The position numbers were made by a program, and so were the translations under genes. Under the pieces are notes generated by a model, which was not told the DNA's origin, searched no databases, and saw nothing but the letters and a program-made list of their open reading frames with translations. 64,000 nt of DNA from CAXXXW01 sp963665555 (lineage in GTDB: Bacteria > Pseudomonadota > Alphaproteobacteria > Thalassobaculales > Thalassobaculaceae), in contig CAXXXW010000001.1 in assembly GCA_963665555.2 (NCBI GenBank), positions 1 through 64,000 on the forward strand, written 5' to 3'. Below are positions 41,914-50,876 of the stretch, piece by piece. Each line of letters starts with the position of its first letter. Within the stretch, counting starts at the first letter, position 1.

Positions 41914-44900
41914 CCGGGATCGTTCCCGCCGGACTCCCCGCCGCCGGCCGGCGCGGCGCGCCTCGCGGCGCCGCCCGACGCCTTGAACAGGTCGCGCAGG
42001 AAGCCCGGCGCGAGCGCGGTCAGCGGGTTGATCGTCACCCGGGGGTCGTCGAGCGGGCCGCGCAGCAGGAACTGCGTGGCGAACAGCCCCTCCTTCTCCC
42101 CGCCGGTAATCGCGCGGCCGAGGATCGGGATCCTGTCCAGCACCCGGCTCAGGACGGCGATCGGCACGATCATGCCGTCGATCTCCGCCACGCCCGTCGT
42201 CCGGTCGTACCGCCCGCTCGCCGAGATGCCGAGCGACGGCCCGCGGGCCAGCAATTCGCGGATTTCCACCTCCCCGGGAGAGGTCGCCACGGCGGCGTCG
42301 AGCCGGTCGAAGCGGATGCCGTTGCCCCGCAGGATGTCCAGCAGGCCGGTCAGGGAGGCCGCGCCGAGCAGCCGGGCGAGAAGCGGCGCGTCGACGAGTT
42401 CGAACTCCTCGATGGAGAGGTTGCCCGTCATGCGCCGGCCCGGACTCCCGCCCCCGAGCTTCCCGGACAGCCGCAGGCGGCCGCCCCGCATCGATTCGAC
42501 CAGGCCGAGGCCCCGGAGAAGCCGGCCCGCGTCCTCTCCCCGCGCCTCGAAGGTCCGTTCGCCGCCGCGGTCCCTGTAGTCGAGGGAGACCGGCTTGCCG
42601 CCCGCCAGGCCGTCCAGCCGCAGGTCGCTGTCGCCCGTCCCGTCGCGCTTCAGCGACAGGCGCGCGTCGGCGACCGGCGGCAGGTCGCCGGCGACGACAA
42701 GTTCGTCGAACCGCGCCTCGGCGGCGAAGCTTGGCCCCGGCCCGCCGCCGCCCGGCCCGCCGCCGCCCGAACCGGCGGCGCGCAGGAAACGGCGCAGGTC
42801 GAGGCGGGAGCCGCGCAGCGCGGCGCGGTAGGCGTAGGGGCCGCCGGCGATCGCCTCGATCGTTCCCCTGGCGTCGTTGTTCCCCAGTTTCGCCTCGTCG
42901 ATGCGCGCGCGGCGCAGGCCGCCGCCCGGCCGGTCGAATTCGAGGCCGAAATCGGCCCGCAGGTCGCCGGCCGCGAGCGAGGCCGAGGGCACGGCCGCGA
43001 GTTCGCCGTCGCGCAGCTCCAGCGCGAGCCGCAGCCGGCCGGCCGCGCCCGCCGGCTTGCGCCAGTCCAGATCCGGGATTTCGACGCGCGCCTCGCGCAG
43101 GTCGAGCGCGATCCGCGCCTCCGCGCGCCCGTCGCCATGTTCGGACAGTTCCGCCTCGACGCCGGCCGGCCCCTCGACCCGGGCGAAGTCCGGCAGGCCC
43201 ATCGCGCGCAGTTCCGCGCCCTCGATCCGCGTCTTCACCGTTTGGAGCCGCCGGGGGCCGGCGCCCGGGGCGAACTTCTCCTCCAGCGCGACGGTGGCCG
43301 GCCGGCCGTCCACCGCGCCCGTCCCCGCGATCCGCATCCCGTCCCCGTCGAGCGCCAGCGTCAGGTTCGCGCCGGAGAGCGGCCGGCCGGCGGCGATGCC
43401 GGGCGCGCCCACGCCTTCGAGCCTGCCCTCGACGGAATACGCGACCTCCTCCAGGCGCAGCCGCGCCAGCAGCGGGAAGGCGAAGCGCAGCGTCGCCTCC
43501 CCCGCGCCCTCAACGGCCGCGGCGTCGAGGCCGACCCGTTCCGCCAGCCGGATCGATTCGTGGTCGAGCACGCCGAGGGCCGCGCGCAACGGCCCGCGCG
43601 CCCGCACCTCGATGTCCGCGCGCGGCAGGCGGCGGTCGAGGTCGAGCAGCCGGACGCGCGTGCCGGCCAGGTCGATCCCCTCCAGCCGCGCCGCCGCGAT
43701 GTCGATCTCCATGCTGTTTTCGTCGTAAACCGCGCGCCCCTCCGCGCCCGTCGCCGGGGGCAGGGGCCGGCGGTAATGCGCCGTCGTCCCGGCGAACGCG
43801 ATCTCGCCGCCGAGCTCCCGCAGGGCGAAACCGGACGGGTCCGCGAAGTCGAGCGTTCCGGCGAGCCGCGTCGTCGCGGCCGAAACGGTTCCGCCTTCGA
43901 GGTTGGACGCCACCCAGGCGCGGGCGTTGCCGCCGAGGCCGGGCGGCCAGCGCTCGCCGATCCCGTCCACCGGGAAGTCGCGCAGCGTTGCCTCGACCTC
44001 CACCGCCGCGAGGCCGGAAATGTCGCGCGCCGTCGCCGAGGCGGAGAGGGTCGAGGGGCCGAATCGGATTTCCAGCGACTCGACCTCCGCCGTTCCCGCC
44101 GCCGCGTCCCAGGACGCCGCGAGGGCCAGCCGGTCGAAGGCGAGCGGGCGCGGGTCCAGCGCGGGCAGCGCGAGGTCGCCCGCGCCCGCCGCGAGCGATA
44201 CGTCCGCCCGGAGGGGTTCGAGTCCGAGCGACAGCCGGAACTCCGCCGTTGCGTCCGCATGGGCGGCGAGCGACACGAATTCCGCGAGTTCGGGCCACGA
44301 CCGCGCCGCGAGCGCGAGCGGAACCCCCCTCAGCGCCACCGTCCCGGCCGTCCGGCCCGTCGCGCCGGCGCGACTCGCTTCCAGATCGACGCCGAAGGCG
44401 CCGCCGTCGATCCGCGCGGCGGCGGCGAAGGATATGTCCAGGTCCGCGCCGCGTCGCCGGAGCGTCGCGTTCGCGTCGTCGAAGGCGAGCGGCGGCCGGC
44501 CCGGCGGCGCGATCTCGACGGAGGCGCCCGTGAGTTCGATCTCGCCCGGACCCGCGATCCCCCCGGCCGCGTCCCCCGGCGCGCCCGCCATGCCCAGCAG
44601 CGCCGCGAGCGCTCGGGGGTCCGCCGCCGCGCCGTCGCCGCCGGCGGGCGGGGCAAGGCGAATCCGCGCCCCTTCCGCCGAGACGCGCGCCGGCTCCGCC
44701 CGCCCGGCCGCCAGCGCGCGGACCGACAGCGCGATCGACGCCTCCGGCGCCTCGATCCCGACGCTCCCGTCGGGGCTGGAGATCCGGATGTCGCGAATCG
44801 AGATGTCGAACAGCCGCCGCCAGCCGCGCCAGGTCAGCACCGGCTCCCCGATCTCCACGCGCAGGGACCGGCCGGGCGACGCCAGCGCGTCCTGGATCAG

Positions 44901-45029
44901 GGGGCGGGCGAATTCCAGGGAAACCGGGCCGGAGTTGACCCGCCAGGCCAGCAACAGGATCGCGGCCGCCGCCGCCAGGACCGACAGGCCGAGGATTTTG
45001 AGGGTCGCGTTGACGATCTTGCCGATCAT
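41910..45029 (-). CDS. AsmA/YhdP-like large envelope protein (DUF3971/AsmA-C)
   Basis: A 1039-residue protein with one N-terminal membrane anchor (ILGLSVLAAAAAILLLAWRV) and a long, repetitive periplasmic region of beta strands. It has the general features of YhdP/TamB-like proteins, which bridge the periplasm and help move phospholipid to the outer membrane. The end of the protein (GIRFDRLDAAVATSPGEVEIRELLARGPSLGISASG, split over about 80 residues before the C-terminus, then DPRVTINPLTALAPGFLRDLF) matches the AsmA-C pattern of YhdP-type proteins. Gly-rich linkers such as GSGGGGPGGGGPG occur near 750. Position next to tyrS is conserved in Alphaproteobacteria. Confidence 0.85.
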   Translation of the reverse strand: MIGKIVNATLKILGLSVLAAAAAILLLAWRVNSGPVSLEFARPLIQDALASPGRSLRVEIGEPVLTWRGWRRLFDISIRDIRISSPDGSVGIEAPEASIALSVRALAAGRAEPARVSAEGARIRLAPPAGGDGAAADPRALAALLGMAGAPGDAAGGIAGPGEIELTGASVEIAPPGRPPLAFDDANATLRRRGADLDISFAAAARIDGGAFGVDLEASRAGATGRTAGTVALRGVPLALAARSWPELAEFVSLAAHADATAEFRLSLGLEPLRADVSLAAGAGDLALPALDPRPLAFDRLALAASWDAAAGTAEVESLEIRFGPSTLSASATARDISGLAAVEVEATLRDFPVDGIGERWPPGLGGNARAWVASNLEGGTVSAATTRLAGTLDFADPSGFALRELGGEIAFAGTTAHYRRPLPPATGAEGRAVYDENSMEIDIAAARLEGIDLAGTRVRLLDLDRRLPRADIEVRARGPLRAALGVLDHESIRLAERVGLDAAAVEGAGEATLRFAFPLLARLRLEEVAYSVEGRLEGVGAPGIAAGRPLSGANLTLALDGDGMRIAGTGAVDGRPATVALEEKFAPGAGPRRLQTVKTRIEGAELRAMGLPDFARVEGPAGVEAELSEHGDGRAEARIALDLREARVEIPDLDWRKPAGAAGRLRLALELRDGELAAVPSASLAAGDLRADFGLEFDRPGGGLRRARIDEAKLGNNDARGTIEAIAGGPYAYRAALRGSRLDLRRFLRAAGSGGGGPGGGGPGPSFAAEARFDELVVAGDLPPVADARLSLKRDGTGDSDLRLDGLAGGKPVSLDYRDRGGERTFEARGEDAGRLLRGLGLVESMRGGRLRLSGKLGGGSPGRRMTGNLSIEEFELVDAPLLARLLGAASLTGLLDILRGNGIRFDRLDAAVATSPGEVEIRELLARGPSLGISASGRYDRTTGVAEIDGMIVPIAVLSRVLDRIPILGRAITGGEKEGLFATQFLLRGPLDDPRVTINPLTALAPGFLRDLFKASGGAARRAAPAGGGESGGNDPG

Positions 45030-45106
45030 GCCCCCGTCCCCTCCGCGCGCCGCCGGCCGCGTCCGCGCAATGTAGCACGCGGCGCCGTTCCGGGGCAGGG
45101 GCCGGC

Positions 45107-45135
45107 TTGACTCCGCCGCGCCGGGCGCGAAGATC
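45107..45135 (+). promoter_or_regulatory. candidate promoter for bcp
   Basis: TTGACT at 45107-45112 is followed by a GC-rich spacer and an AAGATC-type -10 around 45129-45135. The -35 is good, the -10 weak. Transcription would start about 55 bases before the bcp ATG. Confidence 0.35.
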
Positions 45136-45196
45136 GCCTCGCGCGCGGGCCGGGCGGGCCGCGCCGCATGGCGGGAGCGGAAACGGGAGGGGAGCG

Positions 45197-45673
45197 ATGA
45201 CGCTATCGGTCGGGGACAAGGCGCCGGACTTCGCCATGCCGGCGGACGGCGGCGGCGAGGTGTCGCTGGCCGCGCTCGCCGGCAAGGCGGCGGTGCTCTA
45301 TTTCTACCCTAGGGACGACACGCCCGGATGCACGACCGAGGCCCGGGGCTTCCGCGACGCGATCGGCGATTTCGCGGCCGCCGGGGTCGAGATCGTCGGC
45401 GTCTCGAAGGACACGGTCGCGAAACACGACAGGTTCAAGGCCAAGCACGGCCTGCCCTTCGCGCTCGGCTCCGACGCCGACGGGCGCGCGTGCGAGGCCT
45501 ACGGGACCTGGGTCGAGAAGTCGATGTACGGGCGCACCTACATGGGGATCGAGCGGGCCACCTTCCTGATCGACCGCGAGGGCGTGCTGCGCGGCGTCTG
45601 GCGCAAGGTCAAGGTGAAGGGCCATGTCGAGGAGGTCCTCGCCGCCGCCCGCGCGCTCCCCGGCCAGGCGTAG
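45197..45673 (+). CDS. bcp: thioredoxin-dependent peroxiredoxin Bcp
   Basis: A 158-residue peroxiredoxin of the Bcp/PrxQ type that reduces hydrogen peroxide and organic hydroperoxides in the cytosol. The peroxidatic cysteine is C45 in DDTPGCTTEARGF. The resolving cysteine that many members carry five residues later is absent (R50); the only other Cys is in RACEAYG further on, so it is a 1-Cys form or uses an unusual partner Cys. ATG 45197 follows GGGAGGGGAGCG. It is divergent from the AsmA-like gene, an arrangement seen in other Alphaproteobacteria. Confidence 0.93.
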   Translation: MTLSVGDKAPDFAMPADGGGEVSLAALAGKAAVLYFYPRDDTPGCTTEARGFRDAIGDFAAAGVEIVGVSKDTVAKHDRFKAKHGLPFALGSDADGRACEAYGTWVEKSMYGRTYMGIERATFLIDREGVLRGVWRKVKVKGHVEEVLAAARALPGQA

Positions 45674-45872
45674 GCGCGGGGCGTCCGGAGCCGGGCGACT
45701 CGCCGCTTGATTTTTGGCGGCCCCCGCCGTAACCTTCGAACGGCGCTTGAGTCACGCTTACCCGGGGCTTCGGCCGCGCGAGGACAGTTAGCGACCCTCC
45801 AGGCGCCAATCCCCCCTCCCTTCGATTCGCTCGAACGACAGTCGCGCCGCGCCGGTTTCGATCCCGCCGGCG

Positions 45873-46355
45873 TCAGCCGTTCCCGCGGCCGTAGACCGTT
45901 TCCGGGTCGAACGCCTTCGCGGTCTCGGCGAACTCCAGCGGCGGCCGGCCGGGCGCCGCCGCGCCGCCCAGCGGGACCGAGCGGAAAAAGCAGGAGCGGT
46001 AACCGACATGGCAGGCCGCGCCGATCTGCTCGACGACCAGCCAGACCGAGTCCTGGTCGCAATCGATGCGGAGGTCGACCACCTTCTGGACATGGCCGCT
46101 GGTCTCGCCCTTGCGCCAGAGTTCGCCGCGCGAGCGGCTCCAGTAATGCGCCTCGCCGGTCTCGACGGTGCGGGCCAGGGCCTCGGCGTTCATCCAGGCG
46201 AGCATCAGCACCGCGCCGCTGGCGGCGTCGGTCGCCACGCAGGGCAGCAGGCCGGCGGCGTCGAACTTCGGCGCGAGGACGCGGCCCTCCTCCACCTCGG
46301 CGGCGTTTCCGCGCGGGGCGAAGAGGGCGGAGGCGGGGCGCGAGGGCGCTGTCAC
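45873..46355 (-). CDS. hisI: phosphoribosyl-AMP cyclohydrolase HisI
   Basis: A 160-residue enzyme that opens the adenine ring of phosphoribosyl-AMP in histidine synthesis. The zinc and magnesium motif DCDQDSVWL and the CHVGYRSCFFR block are intact, with HYWSRSRGELWRKGETSGH before them. The monofunctional form without HisE is normal for Alphaproteobacteria, where hisE is separate. The start is a GTG at 46355. About 200 bases downstream (45674-45872) lie without any gene I can support. No other his gene is present, so hisI is unlinked. Confidence 0.94.
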   Translation of the reverse strand: MTAPSRPASALFAPRGNAAEVEEGRVLAPKFDAAGLLPCVATDAASGAVLMLAWMNAEALARTVETGEAHYWSRSRGELWRKGETSGHVQKVVDLRIDCDQDSVWLVVEQIGAACHVGYRSCFFRSVPLGGAAAPGRPPLEFAETAKAFDPETVYGRGNG

Positions 46356-46448
46356 GGACTGTCTCCCATCGGGTTCGCGCCGCTTCTACCGCGCCGCCGG
46401 GCGCGGCGGCAATGCGGCAAGGCGTGGCGTGCAAGCGCCGGGATTGCG

Positions 46449-46477
46449 TTGACGCCGCCCGGTTTCGTGTATGGAAT
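46449..46477 (+). promoter_or_regulatory. candidate promoter for the small antitoxin-like ORF
   Basis: TTGACG (46449-46454), a 17-base spacer and TGGAAT (46472-46477) form a promoter-like pair in a patch that is less GC-rich than its surroundings. Transcription would start near 46485, about 75 bases before the ATG at 46562. Confidence 0.4.
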
Positions 46478-46561
46478 GATTGCACGAAGTCGATTGCAAC
46501 CCGCGGACAGGAAAGCGTGGTCGCGGCTGGTGGCCGAGATCGAAAGGGAAGGGGCCGGAGA

Positions 46562-46750
46562 ATGACGACGGAGCGAACCCGGATCGGCCGCGAAGTGGAG
46601 TCGGCGCTCGAAGAGGTTCTCGCCCATGTCCGGGGCGAGAGGGCGCTTTCCGGCCGGACCGTGGAAGGGCCGGCTCCCGCCCGCCGTTCCGCGCCCTCGG
46701 CCCGGACTCCCCGGTCGCGGCCGGTTTCGGCCGGCGAACTCCGCGAATGA
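46562..46750 (+). CDS. 62-residue protein resembling the N-terminal part of an XRE-type antitoxin
   Basis: A small frame with a good ribosome site (GGGAAGGGG) and a promoter-like pair upstream. The first half, IGREVESALEEVLAHVRGE, has the helical pattern and charge layout that I associate with the region before the HTH in HigA/XRE-type antitoxins, and then the sequence turns into low-complexity Pro/Ala/Ser/Arg and stops after SAGELRE. No HTH is present in any frame downstream. Its ATG overlaps the stop of a 29-codon frame starting at ATG 46476. It may be a decayed toxin-antitoxin remnant or a genuine short protein. Confidence 0.4.
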   Translation: MTTERTRIGREVESALEEVLAHVRGERALSGRTVEGPAPARRSAPSARTPRSRPVSAGELRE

Positions 46751-46763
46751 AGGGCGCGCGAGC

Positions 46764-47252
46764 CTACAATTCCACGCCGTAAAGCCGGCGGGGCATCCCG
46801 TAGAGGGGCGGGGCCGCGCCGGCCGGGCGCAGGCCGAGGGCGGCGCAGAGGGCGCGGGCGGCCGCCATCGGCTCGCCGAGGCGCAGGCAGAGGCCGGAGG
46901 CCCCGTCCGCGCGGGCGAGGTCGAGGCAGGCGACGGCGAGCGCGCGCCCGGCGCCGCGGCGGCGCTGCTCCGGCGCGACCGCCAGCGCGTGGATCGCGGC
47001 CCAGCCGGCGGGAGCGCCGTCCCCGGCCGTTCCCGCCTCGCGGTACACGGCGGCGCCGGCGAGGATCGCGCCGTCGGCGACGGCGACCAGCAACTCGCCG
47101 CCGTCGCGCAGCCGAACGGCGTCCGCGACGGCGCGCTCCAGTTCCGGCAAGGCGCCGGGCGCGAGGGCGGACTCGAACTCCCGGACGGTCCGCGCCGCCA
47201 GGAGCGCCGCCGTGTCGTACTCCTCCAGGAGCGCGTGGCGGACCGCGATCAC
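46764..47252 (-). CDS. GNAT-family N-acetyltransferase at the end of the sox operon
   Basis: A 162-residue GNAT-fold protein. Acetyl-CoA-binding motif A is AIHALAVAPEQRRRGAGRALAVACL (Q/R-x-x-G-x-G/A seen as QRRRGAG), following the strand GELLVAVADGAILAGAAVYRE. The start is GTG 47252, overlapping the soxG stop in GTGA, so translation is coupled to soxG. This strongly suggests that it belongs to the operon, yet a GNAT is not a standard sarcosine-oxidase gene. Substrate unknown. Confidence 0.8.
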   Translation of the reverse strand: MIAVRHALLEEYDTAALLAARTVREFESALAPGALPELERAVADAVRLRDGGELLVAVADGAILAGAAVYREAGTAGDGAPAGWAAIHALAVAPEQRRRGAGRALAVACLDLARADGASGLCLRLGEPMAAARALCAALGLRPAGAAPPLYGMPRRLYGVEL

Positions 47253-47875
47253 GGGCCGGGGGCCGGGTCCGGCGCCTCGATGCGGACGCCGTATTCCCGG
47301 CCGGCGTCCAGCAGCCACTCCCACAGGTAGGCGGCGAAGCTGGCGCGGACCAGGATGTCGTAGGCCGGCGTGTCGTCCACCTGCCAGAACGCCACGGACG
47401 CCTTCGCCAGGCGGGACTGCGCCGCGCTTCCGGGGCCGAAGACGCGGGGATGCAGGTCGATGGCGCAGCCCTTGGCCATGACGGCCCGCGCCCGCGGTCC
47501 CGACAGCCGGACGACCGTCGCGTTGTCGCTCACGACCGTCGCGGCGTGGCGGACGCCCGCCAGCGCCTCCTCCAGGGCCGCCGCGAGCGCCTCCTCCCCG
47601 TCCGGCGGGACGACGACGAGCCACTCGTCCGGCCCCAGCCAGACGACCGCGCGTTCTCCGGCGGCGACCCAGGAGTTCGGCGCGGCCGGGGGCGCGGCGC
47701 CGATCGCCCGGCCGGCGGCGTCGGCGAAACCCGCGTCCGCGATGTCGCCGCGCAGGACCAGCTTGCCGAGATGCGGGCGCTCGCGCAGCACGATGCCGGC
47801 ATCCGCCGGACCCCCGGCCGGGCCGATCGCGCCGTCGAGCGGGGAGCGGGCGGGGATGCCGGTCGCGTCAGCCAT
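47249..47875 (-). CDS. soxG: sarcosine oxidase, gamma subunit SoxG
   Basis: A 208-residue protein of the SoxG family, the gamma subunit of heterotetrameric sarcosine oxidase, with similarity to the T-protein C-terminal fold. Family features are RGDIADAGFADAAGRAIG, VVWLGPDEWLVVVP, ATVVSDNATVVRLSG, and the C-terminal DTPAYDILVRASFAAYLWEWLLDAGREYG. It overlaps soxA by 8 bases upstream and the GNAT gene by 4 bases downstream. Length is normal for SoxG. Confidence 0.92.
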   Translation of the reverse strand: MADATGIPARSPLDGAIGPAGGPADAGIVLRERPHLGKLVLRGDIADAGFADAAGRAIGAAPPAAPNSWVAAGERAVVWLGPDEWLVVVPPDGEEALAAALEEALAGVRHAATVVSDNATVVRLSGPRARAVMAKGCAIDLHPRVFGPGSAAQSRLAKASVAFWQVDDTPAYDILVRASFAAYLWEWLLDAGREYGVRIEAPDPAPGP

Positions 47876-50800
47876 CGATCCGGCTCCCCTCCAGGTCGAA
47901 GAACCGCGGCTCCACGACCCTGGCCCGGATCGTCTTGCGCGCGAGCGGGACGCTCACCGTCTCGCCCATGCGGGCGCGGCCGCCCTTCACGAGCGCCATG
48001 GCGATGGAGCGCCCGCAATTCGGGCTGTTGTAGCTCGACGTGACATGGCCGATCATCGCCATCGGCGGGCGCGGCCGGACGGCCTCGACGATCTGCGCGC
48101 CCTCCGGCAGCACCTCCTCCGGGTCCTCGGTCAGCAGGCCGACCAGCTGCTTGCGGTCGTCGCGGAGCATGTCGCGCCTGGAGAGCGCCCGCTTGCCCAC
48201 GAAGTCCGGCTTGGTCTTGGACACGATCCAGTCCATGCCGAGGTCGTGCGGCGTCACCGTGCCGTCGGTCTCCTGGCCGACGACGATGAATCCCTTCTCG
48301 GCGCGCAGCACATGCATCGCCTCGGTCCCGTAGGGGCAGATCCCGTATTTCTCGCCCGCCGCCATCAGCGCCTCCCAGAGCGCGAGGCCGTGGCGGCGCG
48401 GAACGTTGACCTCGAAGCTCAACTCGCCGGTGAAGGAGATGCGGAACACCCGGGCCGGGACGCCGGCCACCGTTCCCTCGCGCATCGACATGAAGGGGAA
48501 GGCGTCGCGCGACAGGTCGATGTCCGGGCAGAGTTCGGCCAGCAGGTCGCGGCTCCGCGGCCCGCAGATCGCGGCGACGGCCCAGTGCTCGGTGACCGAG
48601 GTCGCGTACACGTCGAGGTCCGGCCATTCGGTCTGGAGCCACTCCTCCAGCCAGTCGAGCACGCCGGCCGCGCCGCCGGTGGTGGTGGTCATGTGGAAGC
48701 GGTTTTCGGACAGGCGCACGGTCACGCCGTCGTCCATGACCATGCCGTCTTCCTTCAGCATCAACCCGTAGCGCGCGCGGCCCGGCGCCAGCCGGAGCCA
48801 GTTGTTGGTGTAGACGCGGTTCAGGAACTCCGCCGCGTCGGCGCCCTGGATGTCGATCTTGCCGAGCGTCGAGGCGTCGAGGACGCCGACGCCCTCGCGC
48901 GCCGCCCGGACCTCGCGGTCCACCGCCTGGCGCATCGTCTCGCCGTCCCTGGGGTAGTACCAGGCGCGCATCCACTGCCCGACATGCTCGAAGCGGGCGC
49001 CGGCGCGGCGGTGCCACGGGTCCATGGCGGTGGCGCGGACCGGGTCGAACAGCGGGCCGATGTCGCGCCCGGCATAGGCTCCGACGGTGGCCGGCGTGTA
49101 GGGGGGGCGGAAGGTCGTGTGGCCGACGGCGGGAATCTCGGCGCCGAGGACCTCGCCGAGGATGGCGAGCGCGTTGACGTTCGAGGTCTTGCCCTGGTCG
49201 GTGCCCATGCCGGCGGTGGTGTAGCGCTTCAGGTGCTCGACCGAACGGTAGCCCTCCCGCGCGGCGAGATGGACATCGGCGGCGGTCACGTCGTTCTGGA
49301 AATCGACGAAATGCCAGTCGCCCCGGTCCGGCCGCTTCTTGCCGGGGATCGCGCGGAGCGGGCGCGCCGGGCCTTGCGCCGGCTCGACGGCATGGGGCGG
49401 GGCCGACGGCGAGGCGGGGGAATGCCCGGTCGCGCGCGCGGCCTCGGCCCCCGCCGCGAAGCCCTGCTCCAGGCATTCCGCCAGCGTCGCCGCGCCGTTG
49501 CACGCGCCGGCCGAGGCCTCCGCCTGGGCCGACGCGCCGGGGACGAAGGCGTCGCGCGCCTCGTCCCAGCGCGGCCTGCCGCCGCTCTGCGAGAACAGGT
49601 GGACGGCCGGCGTCCAGCCGCCGGAGACCGCGAGCGCGTCGCACGCGACCGCGCGCGGCGTCCCCGCCAGCGCGCCGCCGTCGGATGTCAGCGGCGCGAT
49701 CTCGATCCGCGAAATCCGCCGCCGGCCGGCGGTCGCGACGACGCCGTGGCCGGGATGGACGGCAAGGCCGGCGGCGCGCGCCGCCTCCACGAGTTCGCCC
49801 GCGGGGTTCGGCCGGAGGTCGACGATGGCCGGGACCGCCACCCCGCGTTCCGCGAGCGCCAGCGCGGTGCGGTAGGCGTCGTCGTTGTTGGCGAACACCG
49901 CGACGCGGCGGCCCGGCGTCGCGCCGTAACGGACGGCGTAGCCGCGCGCGGCCGAGGACAGAAGGATGCCCGGCCGGTCGTTGTCGGCGAAGACGAGCGG
50001 GCGCTCATGCGCGCCGGCGGCCAGGACGACGCGCCTGGCCCGCACCTTCCAGAGCCGCCGCCGGGGCGCGCCCGCGCCGGCCGAGGCGCCGTCGCGCCGC
50101 TCCAGCACGGTCAGGTAGTTGTGGTCGTAGTAGCCGGTCACGGTCGCGCGGGGCAGCAGCGTGACCTCCGGCGCCGCCTCCAGCGCGGCCACCGTCCGCC
50201 GGACCCACTCCGCCGCCGGCGCGCCGTCGATCTCGCGGCCGGGATCGCCCAGCAGGCTTCCGCCGAACTCCGCCTGCTCGTCGGCGAGGATCACCCGCGC
50301 GCCGGCCGCGCCCGCCGCCAGCGCCGCCGCCAGCCCAGCCGGCCCGCCGCCCGCGACCAGCACGTCGCAATGGGCGTGCATCTTGTCGTAACGGTCCGGG
50401 TCCGGCCCCGGCGGCGCCTTGCCGAGGCCGGCGGCGCGGCGGATCAGGTATTCGTATTTCAGCCACCAGCTTTGCGGCCACATGAAGGTCTTGTAGTAGA
50501 AACCGGCCGGGATCAGCCGGTGCAGGAGCGTGTTGACCGCGCCGATGTCGAACGCCAGCGAGGGCCAGCGGTTCTGGCTCGCCGCGACCAGGCCGTCGTG
50601 GAGTTCGACCGCGGTGGCGCGCGCGTTCGGCTCCGTCGCGTTGCCGACGCCGATCTGGACCAGCGCGTTCGGCTCCTCCGCGCCGAGGCCGAGGATGCCG
50701 CGCGGACGGTGGTACTTGAAGCTTCGCCCGACGGTGTGCACGCCGTTGGCCACCAGCGCCGAGGCCAGCGTGTCGCCGCGATAGCCCTCCAGGACGCGGC

Positions 50801-50876
50801 CGTCGAAGCGGAAGCGCAGCGGCGCCCGCCGGTCGATCCGGCCCCCGGACTCCAGGCGGTAGGGCTGCGCGTTCAC
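47868..50876 (-). CDS. soxA: sarcosine oxidase, alpha subunit SoxA
   Basis: A 1002-residue alpha subunit. The layout is: N-terminal 2Fe-2S-ferredoxin-like segment (LRFRFDGRVLEGYRGDTLASALVANG near 15-40, here without the cysteine cluster), an NAD-binding pyridine-nucleotide oxidoreductase region (VLVAGGGPAGLAAALAAGAAGA near 165), and a C-terminal GcvT/T-protein half (DGETMRQAVDREVRAAREGVGVLDASTLGKIDIQG, split over about 630-665) which binds folate and accepts the C1 unit. The enzyme oxidatively demethylates sarcosine to glycine. The start is GTG 50876, overlapping the soxD stop in GTGA. The length fits SoxA of other Proteobacteria. Confidence 0.95.
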   Translation of the reverse strand: MNAQPYRLESGGRIDRRAPLRFRFDGRVLEGYRGDTLASALVANGVHTVGRSFKYHRPRGILGLGAEEPNALVQIGVGNATEPNARATAVELHDGLVAASQNRWPSLAFDIGAVNTLLHRLIPAGFYYKTFMWPQSWWLKYEYLIRRAAGLGKAPPGPDPDRYDKMHAHCDVLVAGGGPAGLAAALAAGAAGARVILADEQAEFGGSLLGDPGREIDGAPAAEWVRRTVAALEAAPEVTLLPRATVTGYYDHNYLTVLERRDGASAGAGAPRRRLWKVRARRVVLAAGAHERPLVFADNDRPGILLSSAARGYAVRYGATPGRRVAVFANNDDAYRTALALAERGVAVPAIVDLRPNPAGELVEAARAAGLAVHPGHGVVATAGRRRISRIEIAPLTSDGGALAGTPRAVACDALAVSGGWTPAVHLFSQSGGRPRWDEARDAFVPGASAQAEASAGACNGAATLAECLEQGFAAGAEAARATGHSPASPSAPPHAVEPAQGPARPLRAIPGKKRPDRGDWHFVDFQNDVTAADVHLAAREGYRSVEHLKRYTTAGMGTDQGKTSNVNALAILGEVLGAEIPAVGHTTFRPPYTPATVGAYAGRDIGPLFDPVRATAMDPWHRRAGARFEHVGQWMRAWYYPRDGETMRQAVDREVRAAREGVGVLDASTLGKIDIQGADAAEFLNRVYTNNWLRLAPGRARYGLMLKEDGMVMDDGVTVRLSENRFHMTTTTGGAAGVLDWLEEWLQTEWPDLDVYATSVTEHWAVAAICGPRSRDLLAELCPDIDLSRDAFPFMSMREGTVAGVPARVFRISFTGELSFEVNVPRRHGLALWEALMAAGEKYGICPYGTEAMHVLRAEKGFIVVGQETDGTVTPHDLGMDWIVSKTKPDFVGKRALSRRDMLRDDRKQLVGLLTEDPEEVLPEGAQIVEAVRPRPPMAMIGHVTSSYNSPNCGRSIAMALVKGGRARMGETVSVPLARKTIRARVVEPRFFDLEGSRIDG

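Noticed and set aside
40194..45110. Plus-strand 1638-codon frame across tyrS and the AsmA-like gene
   Set aside because: Off-frame to tyrS and antisense to the AsmA-like protein. It is rich in Arg, Gly, Pro and Ala without domain signals.
45674..45872. Search for a tRNA or small RNA between bcp and hisI
   Set aside because: I could not build a cloverleaf or a hairpin with T tract. Left as intergenic space.
46476..46565. 29-codon frame overlapping the antitoxin-like ORF
   Set aside because: It has a start and an ATGA overlap, but the predicted transcription start lies inside it and the peptide has no recognisable pattern, so it is not listed as a gene.
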